DNA of 33,024 nt from a bacterium UBP4_UBA6127 (lineage in GTDB: Bacteria > UBP4 > UBA4092): positions 1 through 33,024 of the forward strand of contig DIVR01000073.1 in the NCBI GenBank assembly GCA_002428325.1. The letters run 5' to 3'. The notes beneath the pieces are model-generated. The model searched no databases. It saw only the letters and a list, made by a program, of their open reading frames with translations, and had not been told where the DNA came from. Of this stretch, positions 23,591 to 32,718 are shown one piece after another. How positions within the stretch are numbered: position 1 is the stretch's first letter; each line of letters begins with the position of its first letter. Both the position numbers and the translations under genes were made by a program.

Positions 23591-23626
23591 CTAAAAAGGG
23601 GAATCCCTTGAGAAAGAATTCCCCTT
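23591..23626 (-). terminator. Intrinsic terminator of Gfo/Idh/MocA gene
   Basis: AAGGGGAAT (23596-23604) pairs with ATTCCCCTT (23618-23626) around a 13-nt loop that can itself pair further. On the minus strand a TTTTT run follows. It lies 13 bp beyond the stop of the oxidoreductase gene. Confidence 0.85.
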
Positions 23627-23638
23627 GAAGGATTTGAT

Positions 23639-24643
23639 TTAATATTTTATTGGTTTAATGGGTTGGCCTGTCTGGCTGGATTCATAAGCGGCTAAAACTC
23701 CAGAGACTGCCATAAACCCATCATTAAGGCTGACTGAAGGCTCTCTATTTTCTCGGAGGGCTGAAATAAACTCTCTTATCTCAGCCATCATTCCTGATTC
23801 TCCTTCTACCGGTATTTCTTCTGTATTGTTTTCAAAAAGCCCGGTGAATTTCACAGTTTTACACCAAGCCTGGACTTCCAGGATGCCTTTGGTTCCCTGG
23901 ATTCTGGCCGAACAAGTACCCAGAGGTTTCGGGGTGATCCAGCTGACCTGGGATGTCCCATAAGTTCCATTATCAAGGGTAACCATTAAAGTTCCCTGAT
24001 CTTCAACCTGTTCATCAATATCGAGGGCAAATCGACCGCATCGGGCATAAACGGTCTCAATTTCAGCTCCCATCCAGTATCTTATCCGATCAATACTGTG
24101 GACCCCGTTATTCATCAGGATTCCGCCTCCAGCCAGTTCATGGGTTCCCATCCATCGGGGGCATCCCTCTTGCATTCCCAGCATAGTAACGGTGTCCTGA
24201 ATCATTATCGGAGTTCCAATTTTTCCTTCCCGAATGAGTTTTTTAGTTAGGATATTTTCTGGATAAAATCGATGGGTATGTCCGGGCATGAGAGTGATTT
24301 TATTGTCCTTACAGACTTGCAGCATGGAACTCATCCTGGAATGAGTAACTTCCAAGGGTTTTTCACATAGGATATGTTTCCCAGCGGCGGCGGCATCCAT
24401 TACCGCCTTCAAATGAAGGGTATGAGGCAGACAGATATCAATGGCCTGAATATCTTTCCTATCCAGTAGCTGCTTATAATCAGTTACCCATTGGGTGTGG
24501 TATTTATCTGCAAAAGTTTTGGCTCTGGATTCATCAAAATCTGCAATAGCCTGAACACTGACTCCATTGAGTTGCTCATAAACCCCGGCATGGGATTCTC
24601 CCATTCGGCCCGCGCCAAGTATGCCAATTCCTATGGTTTCCAT
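23639..24643 (-). CDS. Gfo/Idh/MocA family NAD(P)-dependent oxidoreductase
   Basis: This 334-residue protein has the N-terminal Rossmann motif GILGAGRMGESHAG (about 6-19), VQAIADFDESRA for the ribose-binding strand, AIDICLPHTLHL, and the family hallmark CEKPLEVT with its catalytic-site lysine (about 95). The C-terminal alpha/beta domain includes GGGILMNNGVHSIDRIRYW, which carries the usual active-site Asp/His-type residues (NNGVHSID). Members oxidise or reduce sugars, inositols and related polyols; the substrate cannot be read here. AAGGAA lies about 9 bp before the ATG. It is a monocistronic unit with its own terminator. The inositol-phosphatase-like gene nearby could hint at inositol or sugar metabolism, but that is only context. 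Confidence 0.9.
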   Translation of the reverse strand: METIGIGILGAGRMGESHAGVYEQLNGVSVQAIADFDESRAKTFADKYHTQWVTDYKQLLDRKDIQAIDICLPHTLHLKAVMDAAAAGKHILCEKPLEVTHSRMSSMLQVCKDNKITLMPGHTHRFYPENILTKKLIREGKIGTPIMIQDTVTMLGMQEGCPRWMGTHELAGGGILMNNGVHSIDRIRYWMGAEIETVYARCGRFALDIDEQVEDQGTLMVTLDNGTYGTSQVSWITPKPLGTCSARIQGTKGILEVQAWCKTVKFTGLFENNTEEIPVEGESGMMAEIREFISALRENREPSVSLNDGFMAVSGVLAAYESSQTGQPIKPIKY

Positions 24644-24966
24644 AATTGAAATTCCTTATTGATTGAAAAATTAGTAATTTATCTCACTTTTACTAGAATA
24701 ACATTAATTCAGAGAAGGATGGGTCGAAAAGTATTATCTTAAGAGTGGAAAATCGGGATACTTTACCAAGCTTATTAGAATCTGCAGGACATCCATTAAT
24801 CCATAGGGTCCTCTATGTCATATTAGAAATTGAACTTTTCAGAGGTGAGAATAAAGCTCTTTGAGCCGATATCATTTCATTTCCCTAATAAACGGATTCT
24901 GGTTATAGAAGTTTGTAATAATGGAACGGCCCGTAGGTGTAGATCTCTTAATTCCTCCTGAATGAA
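24644..24966. other. Intergenic region between MocA-type gene and asd
   Basis: No frame of note and no recognised RNA occurs here. It contains an imperfect AGGAC/GTCCT inverted repeat (about 24787-24813) and A+T-rich stretches. I looked for a lysine riboswitch because asd follows, but the conserved core elements were not found. Confidence 0.5.
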
Positions 24967-24996
24967 TTGGAAGCAACAGGCTTTGTCTGATATAAT
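24967..24996 (+). promoter_or_regulatory. Promoter of asd
   Basis: TTGGAA (24967-24972), an 18-bp spacer and a perfect TATAAT (24991-24996) lie about 70 bp before the asd start. The leader contains a small GATATT/AATATC inverted repeat (about 25007-25021). Confidence 0.6.
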
Positions 24997-25064
24997 TTTT
25001 TAATTTGATATTGTTAATATCAGCCTGTAATCAGGTCAAATCATCTATACATGAGGTGTAGTCC

Positions 25065-26060
25065 ATGACTCCGAAAAATATTGCCATTGCCGGTGCCACG
25101 GGAGCTGTTGGCGCTGAGTTTATGAGTGTTCTTGAAAAAAGGAATTTCCCGATTAAGAATATCAAGTTTCTGGCCTCTGCCAGATCTGTCGGTAAGAAAA
25201 TTACTTTCAAGGGCGAAGAATTCCCGGTAGAAGAAATGACAAAAGATTCTTTCAAAGGGATAGATGTGGCACTGTTTTCTGCGGGCGCTTCCCGGAGCCG
25301 TGAATTTGCTCCCTATGTGGTAGATGCCGGTTGTGTGATGGTGGATAATTCATCAGCTTTCCGGATGGATCCGGATGTCCCGCTGGTAGTGCCTGAAATC
25401 AATCCGGAAGATGTGAAATGGAATAAAGGGATTATTGCCAACCCCAATTGTTCCACTATTATTATGCTGATGGCAGTCTATCCGATTTATAGGCTTTCCC
25501 GGGTGAAACGAATTATTGTTTCAACCTATCAAGCGGCCAGTGGAGCGGGCGCTAAAGCTATGGAAGAATTAAAAAATCAGGCGAGTGACTTCCTGGCTGG
25601 ACAATCGGTAAAAAAAGAAATATTTCCCCATCAGATTGCTTTTAATCTTTTTTCCCATAATACCAAGATTGATGATGAAGGGTACAATGAGGAAGAAGTG
25701 AAAATGATAAAAGAATCCAATAAGATTCTGCATGATGCTGAGTTGAAAATAACAGCTACTTGCATCCGGGTTCCCATCCTAAGAGCCCATTCGGAATCCA
25801 TTTCACTGGAGACCGAACGAAAACTTGGGTTGGATGAAATTCGGCAGGCGATTTCCGCTTTCTCCGGTTGTAAAGTGATAGACGACCGGGCTGGTAATTA
25901 TTTTCCGATGCCGCTGGATGCTTCCGGCCAGGATGATTGCCTGGTGGGCCGTATCCGCTATGATAATGCATTGGATAACGGCATTGCCCTTTTTGTCTGC
26001 GGTGACCAGTTATTAAAAGGCGCTGCCCTTAATGCTGTTCAGGTTGCGGAATTACTCTAG
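25065..26060 (+). CDS. asd: Aspartate-semialdehyde dehydrogenase
   Basis: This 331-residue cytoplasmic enzyme reduces aspartyl phosphate to aspartate semialdehyde, the branch point to lysine, diaminopimelate, threonine and methionine. The Rossmann start IAIAGATGAVGAEFM, the NADP-loop FLASARSVGKK, and VALFSAGASRSREF are clear. The catalytic cysteine is C129 in NPNCSTI. STYQAASGAGAKAMEEL and a His-containing motif late in the protein (LRAHSESISL) complete the active site. The length is typical of the family. GAGGTG lies before the ATG, and a TTGGAA/TATAAT promoter is upstream. The terminator after this gene lies inside the start of the next coding region. Confidence 0.96.
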   Translation: MTPKNIAIAGATGAVGAEFMSVLEKRNFPIKNIKFLASARSVGKKITFKGEEFPVEEMTKDSFKGIDVALFSAGASRSREFAPYVVDAGCVMVDNSSAFRMDPDVPLVVPEINPEDVKWNKGIIANPNCSTIIMLMAVYPIYRLSRVKRIIVSTYQAASGAGAKAMEELKNQASDFLAGQSVKKEIFPHQIAFNLFSHNTKIDDEGYNEEEVKMIKESNKILHDAELKITATCIRVPILRAHSESISLETERKLGLDEIRQAISAFSGCKVIDDRAGNYFPMPLDASGQDDCLVGRIRYDNALDNGIALFVCGDQLLKGAALNAVQVAELL

Positions 26061-26097
26061 GAAGTTACAAATAATTTTTCATAGGACTCTATTAATC

Positions 26098-29000
26098 ATG
26101 TCTAAAATATGTGTCAAATTCAATATGTTAAATAAGCTTAAAAGAGGATGCTCAGGCATCCTCTTTTTTTATGTGTTTTTCTCTCTGGCGATATTGTCTG
26201 CAAATCCCCTGCAGAATTGGAAGTCTAATGCGTCAGGGACCGTTTTTCAGAATGCAAATGGGTTTATCACTGCCCGGCTGGTGTGCCAGGACCCCTATTT
26301 ACAATTTGGAGTAAGTTCTGAAGTTGATCAAATTGTTGATGCTAAGACTCCAGTCAGTTTCCGTTATCGGATTACGACCACCCGGGAGATTCTCAATATA
26401 CGCGTCATACTGATAGCTGAGAATGGAACCCGTTATTTTACCCTGATTAACCGGCCAACTCCTGAATTCTGGCTGGGTGAATCTTATGTGGCAGGTGATT
26501 TTCGGGATGAGAAATATAGATTTATCAGGTCTTCTACCCGAATTGTATCGGTTGGATATGAGATCCATACTCAGGGTGAGCAGGGAAGACCCGCTGTCTT
26601 GGATTTTAAACCGGTAGAATTTGTTGAAAATAATCAGAAAATTGAAGGGGGTTCGGTGTTTGCCTGGCCTAAAAACGGGGATCGGTCACCATCCAATCCT
26701 CCCTTTATTGGTTGGAGCCGGGATGCTATGAAGCCGGTACCTACCTGGCTACAGGTTTCCCAGGATTCCCAGTTTTTTCAGACAGGGATCGATAATTGGA
26801 GTGCCAACCGGGTTTATAAGAATTACTATACTCCCAACACCCTCTTATCGAATGGTACCTGGTATGCAAGATTAGGGTATGATTACTCAACTTCTACAGG
26901 GTATTCAGAACCTGTTCGGTTTATTATTAGTGATGATTCCCAGCGATATCTCACTCCTATGCTGCCTGAAAAAATAATGGCTAAACGTCCATACCTTTTC
27001 ATGGATCCTGCCTTATTGGCCAGGCTTCGTCTGGAAAAAGACAATGTAAAAAAGGATTGGTGGACGACCCTGGATATCTATGTCAGGGAAACCTCCTACA
27101 CTTTCCATCCAGAAGAACCTGAGGGTTTTAAAAATGGTGTATGGGATTATGAAACTTGGCGGGTGATTGGCAATAAAGCGGGAGGGGCAGAATCTAATAT
27201 TTTTATCAGTTCTCTCCATTACCTTTTAAGCGGGGATACTGCATCCGCTGCGAATGCTCGAAGAATTATGATGGAAGTGGCCAAATGGGACCCGGATGGG
27301 TCCACTGGTATTAAAAGTGTGGACCATGCGGCGCAAGGGCTTTTATATTCTATGAGTATCGGGTATGACTGGTTGAATGATTATCTTTCCGAAGAGGATA
27401 AGAAAATTGTTCGTAACTGCATAATAGCCCGAGCCCAATCAATGGAAGCGGCCATGAATCCTCTGATGGCAGACCCTTCCAATAATCACCCCTGGTTCTG
27501 TACGGCAGCTTTGGGAATAGCCGGACTGAGCCTTTATAATGAAACTCCGGAAGCCCGTGACTGGGTGGATTATACATTGCAATTATATAGTGGTGAATTC
27601 ATTTCCCTGGGAGGGAAAGATGGGGATTGGCATGAAGGGGTTGCTTACTGGTCTTATACCCTTTTCTTTGTCTTTCAATTTGTGGATTGTTTGGAATCAG
27701 CTACCGGGATTGATTTAAACACTTATCCTTGGTTGGAGAAGACTGCTCGATACAAAATACTGGCCCATCCACCGACAAGTTTTGGAGTACCCTTTGGGGA
27801 TTCCAAACCAATGGCTCCCAATTATTTTGATGCATTGATCATGGCCAGGCTGGCTAAGGTTTATCAGGACCCACTGGCCCAATGGTATGTGAGTAAGGTT
27901 AAAATAAACAGCTTTATATCCTGGTATCCCTATTTCATAATATGGATGGATTCGAATTTAAAACCAGAGGCTCCGGCTGATACGCCTTTATCCTGTTTAT
28001 GGCGGGATTGGGGAGTCGGGGTAACCCATTCCAATCTGGGGTCAAATGAAAATACCATGGTAACCCTCCGAGCCGGCCCCTATATTGGAAGGCGCAATGG
28101 CCATTCCCAGGCTGACCAGAATAATTTTCTGATTTATGCCAAGGGAGAACCGCTCCTGACCGATTCCGGATATTATGACCCCTCCGGTGGAGTTCCTTAT
28201 GGTGGAGAACATCATATGAAGTGGACCATCCAGTCCCGGGCGCATAATCTTCCCCTGGTGGATGGGTGCGGGCAGGCTCTTTATACCTCCGGTGCTGATG
28301 GGAAGATGATTCATTTCCTGCAGCAAAGGGATATGTCCTATATGGAAGGGGATGCCTCTCATCCGGAAATATATCAGGGACGACTTGATTATTTCCGACG
28401 CCATCTGATTTCTCTCGATAGTTGTAATTACCTGGTCTGGGATGAGCTGGAAGCCCCCCATGAATCCCGGTTCGATTACCTTCTGCATTCCAATTATCCG
28501 ATGCATATCGATGCAGTAGCACGGAAACTGACGATTAAGGGAAAGAAAAGCAATATGGAAGTGAGATTCTTAAATTCTGAAAAACTGGCGTATGTTTTGT
28601 CATCAGGATTTCCGATTGTCCCTCCCAGAAAAAACAGCTGGGATTTCCCTGATCAGAACCATTTTGCTGCTTATCCCTCTCCCGGGATTTCAGTTGATAC
28701 GGTTTCTCCCGTCATTTTTGGGGAACCCGAATCCTTTACCAATCAAAAATGGGATAAATTGAAATCCATGGATTGGCTGGCTTTATTTTCTGTTACCAGT
28801 ACTGGTGGAGCTAACAGGGTATCCATTGATTCTCTGGAAATAGAAGGTGGTATGGGAGGAAAATTATATTTCCCGGGACAGAAGTATTATTATTTCTTTA
28901 GAAACAATGGAAATACCAATCCTTTGTCATATACTGCTAAACTGCCTAAATCAGGAAAAAATGCTGTAGCCGATTTTTTCAAAAGCATTATCACCCTAAA

Positions 29001-29352
29001 TGGTGAATTTGATGGAAAAGGTGTTGTCGTCGGAGTGGATTCATCCAACCGGGTCAATCGGCTGATTCTGATAGAGGCTACTTCAGTAAAAGCGTTAGGA
29101 CAGACTTTATTTATCTCGGGTGAACCTGTAACCGCCCTGGTTGAATTAACTAAAACAGGAACCCGGTTAACTGTTCAGGCTGAGAAGGCAGTAAAAGCTG
29201 AGTTGGTCTTGGAGAAGAAACCCTTACATGTAATTCTGGATGGAAGTCAAATCAAAGAAGGAACTCTCTGGTCTTATGATTCGAATTCCGGAAAACTTAT
29301 ATTAAATCTGCCAGAGGGAACTCATCAGATAGATGCTGACGTGAAATCCTAA
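26098..29352 (+). CDS. Secreted heparinase II/III-like polysaccharide lyase family protein
   Basis: This protein is about 1084 residues. ATG 26098 has a weak AGGA upstream; ATG 26125 gives a cleaner signal peptide (KLKRG, then ILFFYVFFSLAILSA and NP as a likely cut site). Upstream codons overlap asd and are unlikely to be used. Residues ~20-280 are beta-rich with a FnIII/DUF4962-like part (FIGWSRDAMKPVPTWLQVS). Then an alpha toroid holds NNHPW (462-466) and HEGVAYWSY (512-520, with the candidate catalytic Tyr), followed by the heparinase II/III beta domain with NGHSQADQNNF (H669) and LTDSGYY. Beta-sandwich tails end the protein. Relatives cleave uronic-acid polysaccharides by beta-elimination; the substrate is unknown. 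A strong terminator follows. The 5' end contains the asd terminator hairpin. Confidence 0.88.
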   Translation: MSKICVKFNMLNKLKRGCSGILFFYVFFSLAILSANPLQNWKSNASGTVFQNANGFITARLVCQDPYLQFGVSSEVDQIVDAKTPVSFRYRITTTREILNIRVILIAENGTRYFTLINRPTPEFWLGESYVAGDFRDEKYRFIRSSTRIVSVGYEIHTQGEQGRPAVLDFKPVEFVENNQKIEGGSVFAWPKNGDRSPSNPPFIGWSRDAMKPVPTWLQVSQDSQFFQTGIDNWSANRVYKNYYTPNTLLSNGTWYARLGYDYSTSTGYSEPVRFIISDDSQRYLTPMLPEKIMAKRPYLFMDPALLARLRLEKDNVKKDWWTTLDIYVRETSYTFHPEEPEGFKNGVWDYETWRVIGNKAGGAESNIFISSLHYLLSGDTASAANARRIMMEVAKWDPDGSTGIKSVDHAAQGLLYSMSIGYDWLNDYLSEEDKKIVRNCIIARAQSMEAAMNPLMADPSNNHPWFCTAALGIAGLSLYNETPEARDWVDYTLQLYSGEFISLGGKDGDWHEGVAYWSYTLFFVFQFVDCLESATGIDLNTYPWLEKTARYKILAHPPTSFGVPFGDSKPMAPNYFDALIMARLAKVYQDPLAQWYVSKVKINSFISWYPYFIIWMDSNLKPEAPADTPLSCLWRDWGVGVTHSNLGSNENTMVTLRAGPYIGRRNGHSQADQNNFLIYAKGEPLLTDSGYYDPSGGVPYGGEHHMKWTIQSRAHNLPLVDGCGQALYTSGADGKMIHFLQQRDMSYMEGDASHPEIYQGRLDYFRRHLISLDSCNYLVWDELEAPHESRFDYLLHSNYPMHIDAVARKLTIKGKKSNMEVRFLNSEKLAYVLSSGFPIVPPRKNSWDFPDQNHFAAYPSPGISVDTVSPVIFGEPESFTNQKWDKLKSMDWLALFSVTSTGGANRVSIDSLEIEGGMGGKLYFPGQKYYYFFRNNGNTNPLSYTAKLPKSGKNAVADFFKSIITLNGEFDGKGVVVGVDSSNRVNRLILIEATSVKALGQTLFISGEPVTALVELTKTGTRLTVQAEKAVKAELVLEKKPLHVILDGSQIKEGTLWSYDSNSGKLILNLPEGTHQIDADVKS
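26141..26170 (+). terminator. asd terminator lying inside heparinase-like signal-peptide codons
   Basis: AAAGAGGATG (26141-26150) pairs perfectly with CATCCTCTTT (26157-26166) around CTCAGG, followed by an unbroken T run to 26170. This is a strong intrinsic terminator 81 bp after the asd stop. In the frame of the next gene it encodes part of the signal peptide, so translation of that region could prevent hairpin formation. Confidence 0.9.
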
Positions 29353-29380
29353 AAAAATATTACACTGTAAATACAAAACC

Positions 29381-29420
29381 AAAACAGGAGAAGAGGCCAG
29401 GCCTTTTCTCCTGTTTTTTT
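29381..29420 (+). terminator. Intrinsic terminator of the heparinase-like gene
   Basis: The 17-nt arms at 29381-29397 and 29401-29417 pair with a single G-T wobble around the loop CAG and are followed by a T run. The arms begin AAAACAGGAGAA and end TTCTCCTGTTTT, so the structure can also work from the minus strand. Confidence 0.93.
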
Positions 29421-29693
29421 GATGGGAGGGGTATGGTTGAGTTACTAAAAGAGGATTTGATATCTTGAGGGAGAACAGGGTTAACTTGACTCCGGAGAAT
29501 GCCTGTAATATAGTGAGGAATAAGGTATGAGGCCAGTTAAGAAGCAAATCAATCAATGAGACGGAGTTGCCGGGATTACAGGTGGCTGTGGTTTTTTATT
29601 TTATAAGCCCCATTTAAATTGTTTTCAGATAATCTTGAAAAACGGGATATCCATGAAAAAGGTTACCGGGATAAAGATTTATCAGAATAATAT
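29421..29693. other. Intergenic stretch before korA, no gene seen
   Basis: No supported coding frame or known RNA is visible. The sequence is A+T-rich with a TATAAA at 29691-29696 preceded by TTACCG near 29663, too loose to call a promoter firmly. Confidence 0.45.
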
Positions 29694-29743
29694 AAACAGG
29701 ACAGTCAGGTCTAGATTCAAATCTAGGAGTGACTGTCCTGTTT
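29694..29743. repeat. Long two-stage hairpin upstream of korA
   Basis: AAACAGGACAGTCA (29694-29707) pairs perfectly with TGACTGTCCTGTTT (29730-29743). Inside it CTAGATT (29711-29717) pairs with AATCTAG (29720-29726). No T run follows on the plus strand beyond TTT. It may act as a terminator, a leader structure for korAB or a palindromic repeat. Confidence 0.8.
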
Positions 29744-29801
29744 CATTATAGATTTATGTAACAAAAGATGTTAACAGAGTGTGAAACGAGGAGAATCTTC
29801 C

Positions 29802-31571
29802 ATGAATGGATTGGTTTTTCGGATTGGCGGTGAAGGCGGCGAAGGGGTTATCAGTATGGGTGAATTATTGACCTTGGCCTGTGCCCGGGCCGGATATGAT
29901 ATTTACGCTTATAAGACATATCCGGCGGAAATAAAAGGCGGTTATGCCATGTGGCAGGTCCGGGTGAAAGATGAATTACTTCTTTCCCAGGGAGATAAGG
30001 TGGATGTCCTGATTTGTTTTAATCAGGAATCTTATGACCGGGACAGCCGGGATATTGCTGACAATGGGGTGCTTTTGTATGACATTGACCAGTGTCCTAA
30101 TGTTAAAGAAAACACGCCTTACCAGAAGTATGGAATTCCTTTTTCCAAACTGGCGGTAGAAAAAATCGGCTCCAAGCGTAGTAAAAATGTTTTAATTTTG
30201 GGGATTATTTCCGGACTCTTTGATTTCCACCTGGAAATTATGGAAGAAATGGTTCGCCAGAAATGGCACCATAAAGGGGATACCGTTGTCCAAAAAAATC
30301 TGGATGCGCTTCGGTTCGGTTTTGAATATGTCAAAGAGAATCTGACTTTCAGCCTTTCTCTGAAAATCCCTAAACTGGACAAAGAACCCACCATGGTTTT
30401 ATCTGGGAATGAATCCATTTGCCTGGGAGCCATCCTGGCTGGATTGAAATATTATGCCGGGTATCCCATCACTCCCGCCTCCGATATTATGGAGTGGTTA
30501 TCCGAGAAATTACCTGCTTTGGATGGGACGGTCATTCAAACTGAAGATGAAATATCAGCTTTGGCCTCTGTTTTAGGAGCTTCCTATGCCGGCGCCAAAT
30601 CTATGACAGCGACTTCGGGTCCTGGATTATCCTTAATGTGTGAGTTGATTGGTCTGGCCTCCATGGCTGAAATTCCAGCCGTCATTGTGGATGTCCAGAG
30701 AGGAGGGCCTTCCACCGGGATGCCTACCAAGGTGGAGCAGAGTGACTTGAACCTGGCATTATATGGCGCTCATGGAGATTCACCCAGGGTTGTGATGGCC
30801 CTATCCAGTGTGGAGGATTGTTTTTACGGGATAATTCGGGCTATTAACATAGCCGAGCGGACTCAGCTTCCGGTCATTGTGTTATCAGACCAATATCTGG
30901 CCCAGAGAAAAGCTTCCATGCGGATTCCTGACCTTAGCCATATTGAATTTGAGACAAGGCTGGAACCTGACCCTGCTGAGCAATCATCTGATTACAAGCG
31001 ATATGCCCTGACTGAATCAGGGATTTCACCTATGGCCATTCCAGGCAAACATCCTTATGGGTATGTTGCAACCGGGATTGAACATGAAGAGACAGCCAAG
31101 CCGGGGTATTCCAGAAAACTCCATGATGATATGACCAATAAACGGTTTAAAAAATTGAAAACAGTGCATGAAGACAGTAATAAATATGTGAAATTTTATG
31201 GGGAACCCCAACCCGAAGTGGGGATCATTGGTTGGGGTTCATCTGAAGGGGTTATCCGGGAAGCTGTAAAAATTGCAAATGCCAATGGAATGAAAGTGGC
31301 AGCGTTACATCCCAAGATTATCAGCCCTCTTCCTTATCGGTCGATTGATGAGTTTCTGGCTCTGACAAAAAAGGTGATTGTGCCAGAAATGAATTATACC
31401 GGGCAGTTTGCTAATTATCTGATGGCCTGGCATGACATTAAACCTATCCGGTTGAACAAATATCAAGGGATGCCTTTTACGCCTGATGATATTCTGGCAA
31501 AAATAGAAGAAGTCTATGGAAAGACTCATATTAAGGAAACTCATTCGCCCTTTTACAGTGTTCCTGAATAA
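29802..31571 (+). CDS. korA: 2-oxoacid:ferredoxin oxidoreductase, fused gamma-alpha subunit
   Basis: This protein is about 589 residues. Residues ~1-185 are the gamma domain (FRIGGEGGEGVISMGELL, IKGGYAMWQVRV) and the rest is the alpha subunit (GLKYYAGYPITPASDIMEWL, ETEDEISA-type loop QTEDEISALASVLGASYAGA, VDVQRGGPSTGMPTKVEQSDL). This is the architecture of 2-oxoglutarate-type ferredoxin oxidoreductases, which reversibly form acyl-CoA, CO2 and reduced ferredoxin. I start it at ATG 29802 because GAGGAG lies 8 bp upstream; an in-frame GTG at 29781 precedes that site. The beta subunit follows 36 bp after its stop. 2-Oxoglutarate is the most likely substrate, but branched-chain or other 2-oxoacids cannot be excluded. 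Confidence 0.92.
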   Translation: MNGLVFRIGGEGGEGVISMGELLTLACARAGYDIYAYKTYPAEIKGGYAMWQVRVKDELLLSQGDKVDVLICFNQESYDRDSRDIADNGVLLYDIDQCPNVKENTPYQKYGIPFSKLAVEKIGSKRSKNVLILGIISGLFDFHLEIMEEMVRQKWHHKGDTVVQKNLDALRFGFEYVKENLTFSLSLKIPKLDKEPTMVLSGNESICLGAILAGLKYYAGYPITPASDIMEWLSEKLPALDGTVIQTEDEISALASVLGASYAGAKSMTATSGPGLSLMCELIGLASMAEIPAVIVDVQRGGPSTGMPTKVEQSDLNLALYGAHGDSPRVVMALSSVEDCFYGIIRAINIAERTQLPVIVLSDQYLAQRKASMRIPDLSHIEFETRLEPDPAEQSSDYKRYALTESGISPMAIPGKHPYGYVATGIEHEETAKPGYSRKLHDDMTNKRFKKLKTVHEDSNKYVKFYGEPQPEVGIIGWGSSEGVIREAVKIANANGMKVAALHPKIISPLPYRSIDEFLALTKKVIVPEMNYTGQFANYLMAWHDIKPIRLNKYQGMPFTPDDILAKIEEVYGKTHIKETHSPFYSVPE

Positions 31572-31607
31572 GACAATAAGAGAATGGAGCCTTGGAGGTA
31601 TCCAATC

Positions 31608-32486
31608 ATGGCAGAGAAAGAAACACTTGAACCGCAACCGCCTCTTAAAAGGGAGGCTAAGGATTATAAATCCGGGAATGAACCTATCTGGTGTCCTGGG
31701 TGCGGTGATTTTGGCGTACTGGCATCCTTGTATGATGCCTTAGCTGTTTATAATTTTGATCCCAAAGATGTGGTCGTCGTTTCTGGAATCGGTTGTTCAT
31801 CCCGGCTTCCCGGGTTTTTAAATACTTATGGATTTCATGGAGTCCATGGCAGGGCTTTGCCTATTGGTATGGGAGTTAAACTGGCAAATCCAGAATTAAA
31901 TGTCATTGTAACCGGTGGTGATGGAGATGGGTTTGCCATTGGAGGCGGCCATATTCCCCATGCCTGCCGGAGAAATGTCGATTTGACCTATATCGTCATG
32001 GATAATGAGATTTATGGCCTGACTAAAGGGCAGATATCTCCTACCAGCCCCCTGGGACTGGACACAGGGTCCACTCCGGAGGGGAGCATTGAGAATCCCT
32101 TGAATCCCATTGCCTTATGTTTGATATATGGCGCCAGCTTTGTGTCCAGAGCCTATTCGGGGAAACGGCAGGAAATGAATAAATTAATAGTCCGTGCCAT
32201 TGACCATAAAGGATTTTCTTTTATTGATGCCTATAGCCCCTGTATTACTTTCTATGATACTTATAAAATATGGCCCCAGAAAATCGTGCCTATCCCTGAA
32301 GACCATGATACCTCCGATTTGATGGCAGCCCTGAAACTTGCCCTGGACCCCGAGAAAATGTATGTAGGGATATTTTATGAAAAAAGAGAACCCTCCCTGG
32401 TAGAAAGAGAAGACTCTATCCGAAAAGTCCTGAAGGAGAAAATTGGGTCCCCTTCTATACAGTCCCTCTTTGAATTGTTCCAGTAG
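31608..32486 (+). CDS. korB: 2-oxoacid:ferredoxin oxidoreductase, beta (TPP) subunit
   Basis: This protein is about 292 residues. The start at 31608 is supported by GGAGG at 31594-31598; an earlier ATG at 31584 lies before that site. The protein carries IWCPGCGDFGVL with the first cluster cysteines, SGIGCSS with another cysteine, the TPP/Mg motif GGDGDGFAIGGGH ... DNEIYGLTKGQ, and a later cysteine in YSPCITF, as expected for the beta subunit that binds thiamine diphosphate and one 4Fe-4S cluster. It pairs with the upstream gamma-alpha subunit. No ferredoxin-like delta subunit is present, so an external ferredoxin is needed. An IS1380-type element begins within about 230 bp downstream. Confidence 0.93.
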   Translation: MAEKETLEPQPPLKREAKDYKSGNEPIWCPGCGDFGVLASLYDALAVYNFDPKDVVVVSGIGCSSRLPGFLNTYGFHGVHGRALPIGMGVKLANPELNVIVTGGDGDGFAIGGGHIPHACRRNVDLTYIVMDNEIYGLTKGQISPTSPLGLDTGSTPEGSIENPLNPIALCLIYGASFVSRAYSGKRQEMNKLIVRAIDHKGFSFIDAYSPCITFYDTYKIWPQKIVPIPEDHDTSDLMAALKLALDPEKMYVGIFYEKREPSLVEREDSIRKVLKEKIGSPSIQSLFELFQ

Positions 32487-32718
32487 ATAAAACCATTTTA
32501 TGACACTTTTGTAGGTGCTTGAAAAAAAGATAAATATTCGGAGTTATAACGGAGTGGGTCTGACACAATTCCATTCTTCCAAGTTTCTGTTCACATTAAA
32601 CTGATCCTGTAGATTTTTGACAATCCAAACGCTACCTTTATTTTTGCCAATCTGAGAATCATTCAACCCAGATTATGCATTAGAGAAAGAAAAAGGAGGC
32701 TTTTCTTTGTTGAGGGTA

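Noticed and set aside
24830..25064. Possible lysine riboswitch before asd, suggested by CAGAGGTGAGAATAAA
   Set aside because: Only the first few bases resemble the L-box start; the later conserved GGGAAA and GCCGAA-type core and the closing stem are absent.
26032..26097. Extension of the heparinase-like gene into asd
   Set aside because: The extra codons overlap the end of asd, lack a ribosome site and would bury the signal peptide.
27935..28522. Long minus-strand frames opposite the heparinase-like gene
   Set aside because: They lie wholly inside a conserved gene on the other strand, have low-complexity composition and show no motifs.
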